The notes below the pieces were generated by a model. That model worked only from the letters and a program-made list of their open reading frames with translations. It searched no databases and was not told the DNA's origin. Positions 19,686-27,747 of a stretch of DNA of 64,000 nucleotides are shown piece after piece (position 1 is the first letter of the stretch; each line of letters begins with the position of its first letter). The position numbers were made by a program, and so were the translations under genes. Source of the stretch: Hephaestia caeni (GTDB lineage: Bacteria; Pseudomonadota; Alphaproteobacteria; Sphingomonadales; Sphingomonadaceae); contig NZ_QXDC01000003.1 of the NCBI RefSeq assembly GCF_003550065.1, positions 124,001 to 188,000 of the forward strand. The letters run 5' to 3'.

Positions 19686-22006
19686 AGCTTCACCCCCGCT
19701 TCGACCACGAAGGTGCGCTGCGGATAGGGATGATAGACCCAGGCGCGATCGTTGGTGAGATTGTTGACGCCGCCCGAAATCCGCAACCGATCGGTCACGT
19801 CGAGATTGGCCTTGAGATCGAGCGCGAACAATTCCGACGTATAGCCGTAGGTGTCGCCGCGCAGCAGCCCGTCGAGATCGGTGTTGGGCCGGCTCGCATA
19901 GCGCAGGCCGACCACGCCTTGCAGCGTCGGCGACACACGCCAGCGCAGATTGCCGTTCAGGCGCCAGCGCGGGATACGCGGGAACTGGACGCCTTCGGAG
20001 GCGGGATCGGCGTGGTTTGTCGCGGTGATCGCATCGATCCAGGCGGCGTTGGCGTCGATATCGAGGCCCTCGACCGGCCAATCGCGCGCCTCGGCGATCA
20101 GCTCGGCGCCATATTGCCGCGTGGCATCGATATTCTTGAAGCTCGAGGTCGAAACGCCGTTCTGGTTGAACCCGATGAAGCTGAAGATGGCATCCTTCAC
20201 ACGCTGATAGAAGACGCTGCCCGTCAGCGTGACCGGGCCGATGGCGTGGCGCAGCAGCAGGTTCGCGTCGCGGCTCTTTTCGGGCTTGAGATCGGGATCG
20301 AAACTATCCTCGTTGAAGCTGCCGTCGCCGTCGAGTGAACCCTGGAACAGCTCACCCACGGTCGGAAAGCGCGTCGCGGTGGCGAGGCTGAGTTCGGCGA
20401 CCCAATCGCCCGCGAAGGCATGGCGCAGCGAGAATTTGGGGCTGAAGGCCGATTGCGCGCGCGCGGCGTAAAGTTGCGTGGCGTATCCGGCCCCTGCCCT
20501 GCCCGTCAGCCCGCCGTCATAGGCGCGCCACCAATCGTGCCGGGCGCCCAGCGTGAGCAGCGTCTCCGGCCCGAGATCGATCGCGTCTTCGACGAACGCC
20601 CCGATCGTGCGCGTCCGGCCGAAGGTGCGCGTGCGCAGCGCGCCGCCGGTGGTAGCGCGCCAATCGGCGGTGTCGACCACGCGCTGATCGGTTTCGTAGA
20701 GATTCGAATTGACGCCGAAGGCGATGTCGTGCGCGCCGAAGCTGCGCGTGACGGTGAGATCGCCCGTATACCACCCGGTCGGCCCCTGATCGGTGCGCTG
20801 GCCCGCGCCGCCCGTAATGCCTGCCCGCCAGCCGTTCGAGGTTCGACTGGTCTGGTCGGCGAACCGCAGCGTCGAGAGGTTGGCGCGCACGGTGAAGCCG
20901 GCAACCGGGCCTTCGAGCCGTACCCCGGCAAGCCATTCGTCCTTGTCGGCGATGCCGAGCCGGAAGGTCGAGGCAGGGTCGAGCGTCCAGCTATGACCAT
21001 TGATGCTGATGGCGCGTACGGCATTGCCATAGAAGGGATCGCCCTTGCCGTCGCGCAGATAGGTTTGCGGATGCAGCGTTTTTTCGCGGTTCCACCAATA
21101 AGCGACCAGCGCCTCGGCGTGGAACGCGCCGCGATCGTAGCGCAGTTGCGCGCGCGCCTGATCGTGGCGCGTCTCGACGGGCGAATAATCACCCACGACG
21201 GGCGCGACGATGCCGTCGGTGCCGCTTACCGGCACGCCCGCACGATCGATGATCGCCCCGGTTACCGGCGTGCCGGCGGCGGGATCGGCGTAAAGCGCGG
21301 GCGAATAGCCGGGCAGGTAGAATTGTTGCGGCTGGCCGGTGTTTTCGAGCCGCCGGAACGACACGCGCAGACCCCACGGGCTGCCCGCCTGTTTGAGCGC
21401 GAACCCGGTTTCCGCCGCATAGCCGTAATAGGTGTCGCGGGTGCCGTATTGCCGATAGGGCTGCGCAAAGCCCTGGAGTGTGGCGAAGGCCGAGGTCTCG
21501 GTGGGCGCGCGGGTGGTGATGTTGACGATGCCGCCCATCGAATTGCCCGGATAATGCGCCGAATAGGGACCGTAGACGACGTCGAATTGGGCAACCTCGC
21601 TTGGGCTGACGATCCCCCAGGCGGGCGGGTAGCTGAACGAGTTGCCGAGGAAATTCGACACCACGAAGCCGTCGACCATCACCAGGCTGCGCGCCGACTG
21701 GGTCGAGTGCGTGCCGCGAAAGCCCGGCACCGCATTGTTGTCGCCGATGAAACGCGTGCGGACGAAGAAATCGGGCGCGTATTTGATCAGATCCTCGGTG
21801 TTGAACGCGTTGACCCCGGCGAACTGATCGTCGCCGAGGCTGACCGACAGGCCACGCGGTTCGATGGTGATCGGCGCGCCCTTCTGGCCGACGACGAGGA
21901 TGTCACGGCCGGAATCGGCAGACGTATCCTGCGCGGCAGCAGGGGCCGCGGCGAGCGCCGACAGCAGTACGAGCGCGCTCAAGGGCGCGCGATAACGGAT
22001 ATTCAT
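19682..22006 (-). CDS. TonB-dependent receptor, metal-type, coupled to PepSY gene
   Basis: 774 residues. Signal peptide MNIRYRAPLSALVLLSALAAAPAAAQ, then plug domain with DILVVGQKGAPITIEPRG, NTEDLIKYAPDFFVRTRFIG, VPGFRGTHSTQSARSLVMVDG and YGPYSAHYPGNSMGGIVNITT. The barrel ends RTFVVEAGVKL. Start 22006 has GGAGA four bases upstream. The order DUF2946-like gene, receptor, PepSY protein resembles the neighbourhood of copper-type receptors (OprC group), but iron-chelate uptake is equally possible. Substrate assignment is inference from context. Confidence 0.88.
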   Translation of the reverse strand: MNIRYRAPLSALVLLSALAAAPAAAQDTSADSGRDILVVGQKGAPITIEPRGLSVSLGDDQFAGVNAFNTEDLIKYAPDFFVRTRFIGDNNAVPGFRGTHSTQSARSLVMVDGFVVSNFLGNSFSYPPAWGIVSPSEVAQFDVVYGPYSAHYPGNSMGGIVNITTRAPTETSAFATLQGFAQPYRQYGTRDTYYGYAAETGFALKQAGSPWGLRVSFRRLENTGQPQQFYLPGYSPALYADPAAGTPVTGAIIDRAGVPVSGTDGIVAPVVGDYSPVETRHDQARAQLRYDRGAFHAEALVAYWWNREKTLHPQTYLRDGKGDPFYGNAVRAISINGHSWTLDPASTFRLGIADKDEWLAGVRLEGPVAGFTVRANLSTLRFADQTSRTSNGWRAGITGGAGQRTDQGPTGWYTGDLTVTRSFGAHDIAFGVNSNLYETDQRVVDTADWRATTGGALRTRTFGRTRTIGAFVEDAIDLGPETLLTLGARHDWWRAYDGGLTGRAGAGYATQLYAARAQSAFSPKFSLRHAFAGDWVAELSLATATRFPTVGELFQGSLDGDGSFNEDSFDPDLKPEKSRDANLLLRHAIGPVTLTGSVFYQRVKDAIFSFIGFNQNGVSTSSFKNIDATRQYGAELIAEARDWPVEGLDIDANAAWIDAITATNHADPASEGVQFPRIPRWRLNGNLRWRVSPTLQGVVGLRYASRPNTDLDGLLRGDTYGYTSELFALDLKANLDVTDRLRISGGVNNLTNDRAWVYHPYPQRTFVVEAGVKL

Positions 22007-22058
22007 GGAGTCTCCTCGCTCAACCAGCAGCGGGCACGCGGGAGGCGTGCCCGATCGG

Positions 22059-22535
22059 TCAGGCGAGGAGCGGCGGCCCTGTCGGCGGCGGCGGCGGCGC
22101 GGCGAGCCCGTGCCCGATCGCCACGGCCGCGCGTACGAGCGCGCGCGGCTGCGCCACGATGAAGGGAACCGTCGGCGCAAGCGCGAGATCGGGCAACGCC
22201 GCGGCGAGACCGAGGCCGGCGAAGGTGCAGGGGTGGCTGCCCTGATCGTAGGGCGACGGCTGATCGTGCGTCGCGCCGGGTATCGCCGCGCCGGCGTGAT
22301 CCATGCCCGCGTGACCCATATTCATGCCGGCATGATCCGCGGCGGCCGCCATGCCGGCATCGACCGGCCCCATGCCCGTGCAGATCGTTATCCGCACCGC
22401 CCCGCTCGCATCGGTGACGGGCATCCAGCCTTCGGGCACGGCCATGCGCACCAGCACCGCGCAGGCGAACAGCGCGATCATCAGGTGGCGCTGGAACGCC
22501 GTAAGAGGCCGGAACGCCCGCATCGCCCGCGCCAT
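22059..22535 (-). CDS. DUF2946-like protein with His/Met-rich stretch
   Basis: About 158 residues. One N-terminal hydrophobic segment (HLMIALFACAVLVRMAVPEGWMP) is followed by ITICTGMG, a His/Met/Asp-rich stretch (DHAGMNMGHAGMDHAG), a Cys (HPCTFAGLGLA) and a proline-rich end. The pattern of ICT, later Cys and small size fits DUF2946, a family found next to copper and TonB genes. The start is uncertain: 22535 or 22523; neither has a clear ribosome-binding site. It ends 52 bases before the receptor start and is probably in the same operon. Metal binding is inferred from composition only. Confidence 0.65.
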   Translation of the reverse strand: MARAMRAFRPLTAFQRHLMIALFACAVLVRMAVPEGWMPVTDASGAVRITICTGMGPVDAGMAAAADHAGMNMGHAGMDHAGAAIPGATHDQPSPYDQGSHPCTFAGLGLAAALPDLALAPTVPFIVAQPRALVRAAVAIGHGLAAPPPPPTGPPLLA

Positions 22536-22635
22536 GCCATTGCGGCGCACACACCGCAATCGGCCCGATTGTCCACCCGCCCGGTGCGCCTGCCCCTTCC
22601 CGCCGCCCGGCGAGCCGCTATATGCAGGCGTTGCG

Positions 22636-23772
22636 ATGCGCGCTCCCCGCCCCATCCTTCCCGAGCTGAAGCCCGGTACGACGCCGGGAATCTTCTCGCG
22701 GCCGTTCTTCGAGGACAAGAACCGCGCCTTCTGGATGCTCCAGGGCGCGGGGTGGCTGGGCTATCTGCTGCTGCGCACCGTCGTCAGCATTTCCAACGGC
22801 TTCGACATCAAGATCGTCGTCAACACGGTGATCGAAGCGATCATCGGCTATTGCATCACGCTGCTGCTCTCGACGCTGTTCGGATTCTATCGCCGCCGAT
22901 TGCCGCAGATCACGGGAATCCTGATCTCGCTGGCGACGCTGGCGGCGGCGACGGTGCTGTTCGCGGTGCTCGACGCGTTCAATTTCTCGCTGTCGAGCGA
23001 CCAGCCCGGCGTAACGCTGACGCGCGCGGTGGGGACGACCTATATCGCGTTCATCTCATTAACCGGCTGGTCCGCGCTCTATTTCGGGATCAATTATTAT
23101 CTGATCGTCGAGGATCAGATCGACCAGCTTTCCAAGCTCGAAATGCAGGCGTCGTCGGCGCAGCTCGCGATGCTGCGCTATCAGCTCAACCCGCATTTCC
23201 TGTTCAACACGCTCAATTCGATCTCCACCCTGGTGCTGCTCAAGCAGACCGAGCGGGCCAACGCGATGTTGAGCCGGCTGTCGTCGTTCCTGCGCTATAC
23301 GCTGGCCAATGAGCCGACCGCGAACGTGACGCTGGCGCAGGAGGTGGAGACGCTCAAACTCTATCTCGAGATCGAAAAGATGCGGTTCGAGGAACGATTA
23401 CGCCCGCGGTTCGATATTGACCCCAAGGTCGAGAAGGCACGGCTGCCGTCGTTGTTGCTGCAACCCTTGGTGGAGAATGCGATCAAATACGCCGTCACCC
23501 CCAAGGAGGAAGGCGCCGAAATCGTCGTCCAGGCGCGGCTGGCCGGAGACAGAGTGCAGATCACCGTGACCGACACCGGCCCGGGGTTGCGCGAAACGAA
23601 AACACGCCCAAGCCTTTCGACCGGGGTCGGGCTGGCCAATATCAGGGACAGACTGGCGCAGGCATTCGGGCCTGACCACCGATTTGAGACGCGATCGAAC
23701 CGCGGGGGAGGGTTCGGGGTGGACATTGAAATTCCGTTCCAGCTCGAGGAACCGACGAGAGAGGCCGCATGA
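22636..23772 (+). CDS. sensor histidine kinase, LytS/YehU type
   Basis: 378 residues. Four hydrophobic segments lie between residues 32 and 157. A coiled stretch follows, then the His_kinase domain with QLNPHFLFNTLNSISTLVLL (phospho-acceptor His187) and an ATP-binding domain with LLQPLVENAIKYAV (N box), TDTGPGLRE and GVGLANIRDRLAQ (G boxes). There is no periplasmic sensor domain, so the membrane part is probably the sensor. The start MRAPRPILPELKPG is the first sensible ATG before TM1. It overlaps the response regulator gene by ATGA, giving a one-to-one pair. Confidence 0.92.
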   Translation: MRAPRPILPELKPGTTPGIFSRPFFEDKNRAFWMLQGAGWLGYLLLRTVVSISNGFDIKIVVNTVIEAIIGYCITLLLSTLFGFYRRRLPQITGILISLATLAAATVLFAVLDAFNFSLSSDQPGVTLTRAVGTTYIAFISLTGWSALYFGINYYLIVEDQIDQLSKLEMQASSAQLAMLRYQLNPHFLFNTLNSISTLVLLKQTERANAMLSRLSSFLRYTLANEPTANVTLAQEVETLKLYLEIEKMRFEERLRPRFDIDPKVEKARLPSLLLQPLVENAIKYAVTPKEEGAEIVVQARLAGDRVQITVTDTGPGLRETKTRPSLSTGVGLANIRDRLAQAFGPDHRFETRSNRGGGFGVDIEIPFQLEEPTREAA

Positions 23773-24566
23773 CGATCAGAACGATTTTGGTGGATGACGA
23801 GTCGCTGGCGATCCAGGGACTGCAATTACGGCTCGAGAGCCATGACGACGTGGAGGTTATCGACACCTGCACCAACGGCCGCGAGGCGATCCGCTCGATC
23901 AAGACCAACAAGCCCGATCTCGTCTTCCTCGACATCCAGATGCCGGGTTTCGATGGCTTTTCGGTGGTTCAGGGCATGATGGAGGTCGAACCGCCGCTGT
24001 TCGTCTTCGTCACCGCGTATTCGGATCACGCGATCCGCGCGTTCGAGGCACAAGCGGTCGATTATCTGATGAAGCCGGTCGAGGAGGCGCGGCTTGCCGA
24101 CACGCTCGATCGCGTCCGGCTGCGGCTTTCCGAGAAGCGCAACGTCGAAGAAATCGAGAAGCTCAAGGAAGTGCTCGCCGAGGTCGCCCCCGAAGCGGCG
24201 GAAAATATGAGCGATGGCGGCGAACTCGCGTCGAACCGCTTCGAGAAGCTGATCAACATCAAGGATCGCGGCCAGATCTTCCGGGTCGACGTCGATACGA
24301 TCGAAAGCGTCGAGGCGGCGGGCGATTACATGTGCATCAAGACCGGCGACAACACGCTGATCCTGCGCGAAACGATGAAGGATCTGGAAAAGCGCCTCGA
24401 TCCGCGCCGCTTCCAGCGCGTCCACCGCTCGACGATCGTCAACCTCGATCTCGTCCGGCAGGTGAAGCCGCACACCAATGGCGAATGCTTCCTGGTGCTC
24501 GATTCGGGTGCGCAGGTGAAGGTGAGCCGGTCGTATCGCGACGTGGTCGCGCGGTTCGTGCACTAG
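23769..24566 (+). CDS. LytTR-family response regulator
   Basis: 265 residues. Receiver domain 1-120 with the acidic pocket LVDDE, phospho-acceptor Asp55 in DLVFLDIQMPG, Thr/Ser in VFVTAYSD and Lys in YLMKPVEEARL. A LytTR DNA-binding domain covers about 155-265 (INIKDRGQIFRVDVDTIESVEAAGDYM, RFQRVHRSTIVNLDLVRQVK). Partner of the upstream LytS-type kinase. Targets are unknown; LytTR proteins bind direct repeats, and none is obvious close by. No terminator was recognised in the 170 bases before the converging gene, which contain only a short CCCGAT/ATCGGG hairpin. Confidence 0.93.
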   Translation: MTIRTILVDDESLAIQGLQLRLESHDDVEVIDTCTNGREAIRSIKTNKPDLVFLDIQMPGFDGFSVVQGMMEVEPPLFVFVTAYSDHAIRAFEAQAVDYLMKPVEEARLADTLDRVRLRLSEKRNVEEIEKLKEVLAEVAPEAAENMSDGGELASNRFEKLINIKDRGQIFRVDVDTIESVEAAGDYMCIKTGDNTLILRETMKDLEKRLDPRRFQRVHRSTIVNLDLVRQVKPHTNGECFLVLDSGAQVKVSRSYRDVVARFVH

Positions 24567-24735
24567 GATTTAAAGCGGCACCGGGCCGCGACAGAGAAAG
24601 AAGGCCGCACCCGCCCTCCCGATCAATCGGGCGACGGGCGCGGCAGGTTTGGGGCTCCACCACGGCGCGGCACATTGCGCCGATGGCGGAAATCTGGCGG
24701 ACGAGGCGCAAGGGGGCCGCACCCGCCGGGCGCCG

Positions 24736-25008
24736 TCAGTCCTTGACGACGATGGTGACGCCCTTCTCCGCCCATTCGGCCTGGGTGTAGCAGACCGTCT
24801 TGGGCAGCGGCGATTTCTTCGACTTGTCGATCATCGTGCGGGGCATGCAAAGCTTGCTCGTCGCATCCTTGATCGCCGAGGCGGGGACGGTGATCGTGTG
24901 CTCGTCCTTGTCCTTCGCGATCGCCGCGGTGGGCAGCATGGCGGTGCCGAGAACGGCCGCAGCGCCGGCGAGAACGATCAGGCGGGCGGGAACCGAATGC
25001 TTGGACAT
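24736..25008 (-). CDS. small exported protein of unknown function
   Basis: 90 residues. AAGGAG seven bases upstream of ATG 25008. The N-terminus is a good signal peptide (MSKHSVPARLIVLAGAAAVLG ... AIA-KDKDE). The mature part, about 60 residues, contains SKLCMPRTMIDKSKKSP and KTVCYTQAEWAEKGV with two cysteines that could form one disulfide. I recognise no family function; similar small exported proteins are frequent in sphingomonads. It stands alone. Confidence 0.75.
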   Translation of the reverse strand: MSKHSVPARLIVLAGAAAVLGTAMLPTAAIAKDKDEHTITVPASAIKDATSKLCMPRTMIDKSKKSPLPKTVCYTQAEWAEKGVTIVVKD

Positions 25009-25330
25009 GGAAATTCTCCTTGGACGCTGTGATATCTGAGGCGAGCAGGGGGCCGCCCGCAGCCGTGACACTGCATTAATGATGCCAAACACCGAAAGCC
25101 GCGGGCGGGCGTCCTCAATCGTCCGCGGGAGGCGGAAAAATCGCCGAATTATGGGGTTGAATGCGAACAACTGGGTACGATGCTGCTTTTCTGGTTTCGC
25201 GATGCTGTTCATAATCGGACACAATTGCCCGCTCTCGGCCAATCGCCACCGATCCTGATCGCAGGTTTCGGGACGGCGCAGGCGAAGAATGCTGTATCCT
25301 GGGCCAACACGACTCAGTGCTAGGAATATG
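25009..25330. other. gene-free region between divergent genes
   Basis: 322 bases separating the small exported protein gene from the PEP mutase-like gene. It contains scattered GC-rich short palindromes (CCGCGGG..CCGCGGG near 25110-25130). I see no RNA gene, no strong promoter and no repeat family member. Confidence 0.4.
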
Positions 25331-26095
25331 ATGACCGAGCCTTTCCAGACCTTCGCCGCGCTCCATGTGCCCGGGAACCCGCTGATCCTGTTCAACGTCT
25401 GGGATGCCGGCAGCGCGATCGCGGCGGAGCGTGCAGGCGCGAAGGCGATCGCGACCGGCAGCGCCTCAGTGGCGATGGCGCACGGGATGAAGGACGGGGA
25501 GAACCTGTCGATCAACGAGGCGCTCGCCAATGCACAGCGGATTGCGGGCGCGGTGCATCTGCCGGTCACGGTCGATTTCGAAGGCGGCTATGCGATCGAC
25601 CCCGACGGCGTCGGCGCCAACCTCGCCCGGCTTGCCGCGACCGGCGCGATCGGCTGCAATTTTGAGGATCAGGTGGTGGGCGGCGACGGCCTGCACCCGG
25701 TGAATGCGCAGGCGAGGCGGATCGCGGCGGCGCGCGCGGCGGTGGGCGCCGATTTCTTCATCAACGCGCGCACCGACATCTTCCTCAAGGCCAAGCGCGA
25801 GACGCACGACGCGGCGATGATCGATAGCGCCATCGCGCGCGCCCATGCTTATGCCGAGGCGGGTGCGAGCGGCTTCTTCGTGCCGGGGCTCGGCGATCTG
25901 GCGCTGCTCGAGCGCGTCTGCCGTGCGTCACCGTTGCCGGTGAATTTCATGGCGTATCCGGGGGCGCCGTCGGCAACCGAGGTCGCGGGCGCGGGCGTTG
26001 CCCGCATCAGCCACGGGCCATTCCCTTATTATCTCGCGATCGAAGCGTTCGAGACCGCCGCCCGCGCAGCGTTCGGCACCAGCGCCGCCGCGTAG
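25331..26095 (+). CDS. isocitrate lyase / PEP mutase family enzyme
   Basis: 254 residues, TIM barrel. LILFNVWDAGSAIAAERAGAKAIATGS opens the family fold; VTVDFEGGYA supplies the metal-binding acidic residues, IGCNFEDQVVGGDGLHP the next, and FFINARTDIFLKAK the R-T-D motif. The Cys-containing lyase loop (K-K-C-G-H) is absent, so it is not isocitrate lyase itself; carboxyvinyl-phosphonate mutase, oxaloacetate decarboxylase or 2-methylisocitrate-like activity are possible. AGGA precedes the second of two adjacent ATGs, which I use. Confidence 0.82.
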   Translation: MTEPFQTFAALHVPGNPLILFNVWDAGSAIAAERAGAKAIATGSASVAMAHGMKDGENLSINEALANAQRIAGAVHLPVTVDFEGGYAIDPDGVGANLARLAATGAIGCNFEDQVVGGDGLHPVNAQARRIAAARAAVGADFFINARTDIFLKAKRETHDAAMIDSAIARAHAYAEAGASGFFVPGLGDLALLERVCRASPLPVNFMAYPGAPSATEVAGAGVARISHGPFPYYLAIEAFETAARAAFGTSAAA

Positions 26096-26146
26096 AACTT
26101 GTTCCACTTATGTGGCAGCGAGCCGACGCGCCCTCACGGACGTGCG

Positions 26147-26422
26147 TCAGTCGGCCGGCGTTTCGCCCTCGCCCGCCTTGCCGGCATCGAGGAACCATGC
26201 CTCGACCGGCCCCGACAGCTTGATCGTCAGCGGCTTGCCGCGGCGATCGACCTTCTTGCCCAGCGCGACGCGCACCCAGCCTTCGGACATCGAATATTCC
26301 TCGACATCGGTGCGTTCGACGCCCTTGAAGCGGATGCCGATGCCGCGCTCGAGCACGGTCTGGTCGAAATGCGGGCTTTCCGGATCGATCGCGAGCCGGT
26401 CGGGGGGCGAATCACTGTTCAT
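26147..26422 (-). CDS. DUF3297 family protein
   Basis: 91 residues: PDRLAIDPESPHFDQTVLERGIGIRFKG, ERTDVEEYSMSEGWVRVALG, RRGKPLTIKLSGPVEAWF. This is a recognisable conserved cytoplasmic family of about 80-90 residues found through the proteobacteria; its function is not known. The start is at 26422 with a weak ribosome-binding site. The C-terminal extension (LDAGKAGEGETPAD) is specific to this copy. Confidence 0.85.
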   Translation of the reverse strand: MNSDSPPDRLAIDPESPHFDQTVLERGIGIRFKGVERTDVEEYSMSEGWVRVALGKKVDRRGKPLTIKLSGPVEAWFLDAGKAGEGETPAD

Positions 26423-26462
26423 GGCCTGGGCTTTTGACGCGAAAACGCCGCCGATGCCAGAG

Positions 26463-26512
26463 CCGGAGTCGGCGGCGTTCGCGTGGACCGGAGTCGGCGG
26501 CGTTCGCGTGGA
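26463..26512. repeat. 25-bp tandem duplication
   Basis: Two exact, head-to-tail copies of a 25-base unit beginning CCGGAGTCGGCGGCGTTCGC, at 26463-26487 and 26488-26512, upstream of the DUF3297 gene. Exact identity suggests a recent slippage or recombination event. Confidence 0.9.
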
Positions 26513-26567
26513 GTTGTATGCGATCGGATTTTGAGTGTCCGTTTGGGGATGCGCCTTTCGGCGCATT

Positions 26568-26649
26568 GCGGCACCGGCCCACTCCCCCACCCGGCCACCC
26601 AATGCGATTATCCTATGGGTGGCCGGGTGGGGGAGCGGGCCGGTGCCGC
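26568..26649. repeat. 34-bp-stem hairpin element, copy 1
   Basis: The left arm starts GCGGCACCGGCCCACTCCCC and the right arm ends GGGGAGCGGGCCGGTGCCGC. They pair over 34 bp with one mismatch around a 14-base loop. A small hairpin flanks each side (TGCGCC/GGCGCA at 26550-26565; GGAAATCGC/GCGATTTCC at 26653-26676). It lies 38 bases 3' of the minus-strand Tyr/Arg-rich gene. Copy 2 is at 37123-37205, and a half copy is at 39475-39514. Confidence 0.85.
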
Positions 26650-26687
26650 CTCGGAAATCGCTCTTTCGCGATTTCCCGAACAGCCTC

Positions 26688-27068
26688 TTAGCGGCAGACG
26701 CGCACGCGGACGTGGCGGCCGTAATAGGGATCCCAGCGCCGCTGCGTGTAGCAACGCGGGCGATAATCGCGATAGCGGTACGAATAATAGCGCGGCGGCG
26801 GCGCGTAATAATCGCGATCATAATAGCCGCGATCGTCATAATAGCGGTCGTTATAATAGCGATTGTCGTAGCGATCGTTGTCGCTCGACGCGATCGCGGC
26901 ACCGATGCCGAGGCCGATGATGCCGCCGACGAGCGCCGCCGCGGCCGCATCGTCGCCGCCGTGATGCCGATTGTGATGCCAACGCTGCGCCTCGGCGGGC
27001 GCCGCGACCGTCAACGCCGTGGCGCCGAGCGCGACAGCAAGTCCAGCCTTCTTCAAAATGGATTGCAT
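26688..27068 (-). CDS. exported Tyr/Arg/Asp-rich protein
   Basis: 126 residues. GGAGG six bases before ATG 27068. Signal peptide MQSILKKAGLAVALGATALTVAAPAEA-Q, a His cluster (RWHHNRHHGG), a glycine-zipper-like hydrophobic stretch (AAAALVGGIIGLGIGAAIA), then a low-complexity part very rich in Tyr, Arg and Asp with repeats of the form R-Y-D/Y-x. It ends YYGRHVRVRVCR with two cysteines. It resembles the BA14K-like/glycine-zipper surface proteins common in alphaproteobacteria; function is unknown. Confidence 0.78.
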   Translation of the reverse strand: MQSILKKAGLAVALGATALTVAAPAEAQRWHHNRHHGGDDAAAAALVGGIIGLGIGAAIASSDNDRYDNRYYNDRYYDDRGYYDRDYYAPPPRYYSYRYRDYRPRCYTQRRWDPYYGRHVRVRVCR

Positions 27069-27228
27069 GGGTGACCTCCGGTAAACGCCTAGAACTGGGA
27101 AGCACGCTGCGGCAAACAACGCACGTTTCCGTCCAGTGTTTCCTTGTGTATCGCAGGCGTGCTGAACTCGCCCGGAACGCGACGTTAAGCGCCGGTTTAA
27201 CCACCCCACCCCCGAGGTAGAGGCACGA

Positions 27229-27639
27229 ATGGCGTATTGGCTGATGAAATCCGAACCCGACGCTTATGGTTGGGACGACCTGGTACGCGACAACGGCACC
27301 GAATGGGACGGCGTGCGCAACAATGCGGCCGCGCTCAACCTGCGCAAGATGGCGGTCGGCGACCGCGCCTTCTTCTATCACAGCATGACCGACAAGGCCG
27401 CGGTCGGCGTGATGGAGATAGCGCGCACCGCGAAGAAGGACGGCGCCGAGGGAAATTGGGTCTCGGTCGCGGTCAAGCCCGTCGCGCCGCTGGAGCGGCC
27501 GGTGACGCTCGCCGAGATGAAGGCGACGCCTGCGCTGAAGGACATGGCGACGATCCGCCAATCACGGCTGTCGGTATCGCCGGTGACCGACGCCGAATGG
27601 GCCGCCATGATGGCTCTGGCGGAGAAATCCGGGGGTTAA
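27229..27639 (+). CDS. EVE domain-containing protein
   Basis: 136 residues, the normal size for a single EVE (PUA-like) domain: YWLMKSEPDAYGWDDLVRDNGTEWDGVRN, MAVGDRAFFYHSMTDKAAVGVMEI, WVSVAVKPVAPLERPVTLAEM. EVE domains bind modified bases in DNA or RNA; stand-alone bacterial members of this type are widely conserved core genes. GAGG lies upstream of the ATG. There is no nearby nuclease or modification gene, so a role in defence is not supported here. Confidence 0.9.
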   Translation: MAYWLMKSEPDAYGWDDLVRDNGTEWDGVRNNAAALNLRKMAVGDRAFFYHSMTDKAAVGVMEIARTAKKDGAEGNWVSVAVKPVAPLERPVTLAEMKATPALKDMATIRQSRLSVSPVTDAEWAAMMALAEKSGG

Positions 27640-27660
27640 GCCTTGCGATCAAGGCCGATA

Positions 27661-27736
27661 TATCGATAATCGATAAAACCTCTTGACTCGATATCTGCTG
27701 CCGGAATATATCGTTTATCGATAATTCATTTATCGA
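27661..27736 (+). promoter_or_regulatory. promoter with TTATCGATAA-type operators for the DUF2975/HTH pair
   Basis: TTGACT (27683-27688) and TATATC (27707-27712), 18 bases apart, make a good sigma-70-type promoter. Around it lie TATCGATAA (27661-27669), ATCGATAA (27669-27676), the perfect palindrome TTATCGATAA (27715-27724) and TTTATCGA (27729-27736). This AT-rich cluster is unlike its surroundings and is well placed for autorepression by the HTH protein at 28284. Confidence 0.65.
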
Positions 27737-27747
27737 GGAACGATGAT

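Noticed and set aside
20420..22162. Long plus-strand open frame across the TonB receptor gene
   Set aside because: Antisense of a receptor with clear signal, plug and barrel; composition is that of a shadow.
25331..26095. Isocitrate lyase (aceA)
   Set aside because: The protein is half the usual length and lacks the K-K-C-G-H active-site loop; it is a smaller PEP-mutase-like relative.
27229..27639. EVE protein as part of a defence system
   Set aside because: No restriction, methylase or NTPase gene is adjacent; stand-alone EVE proteins of this length are common core genes.
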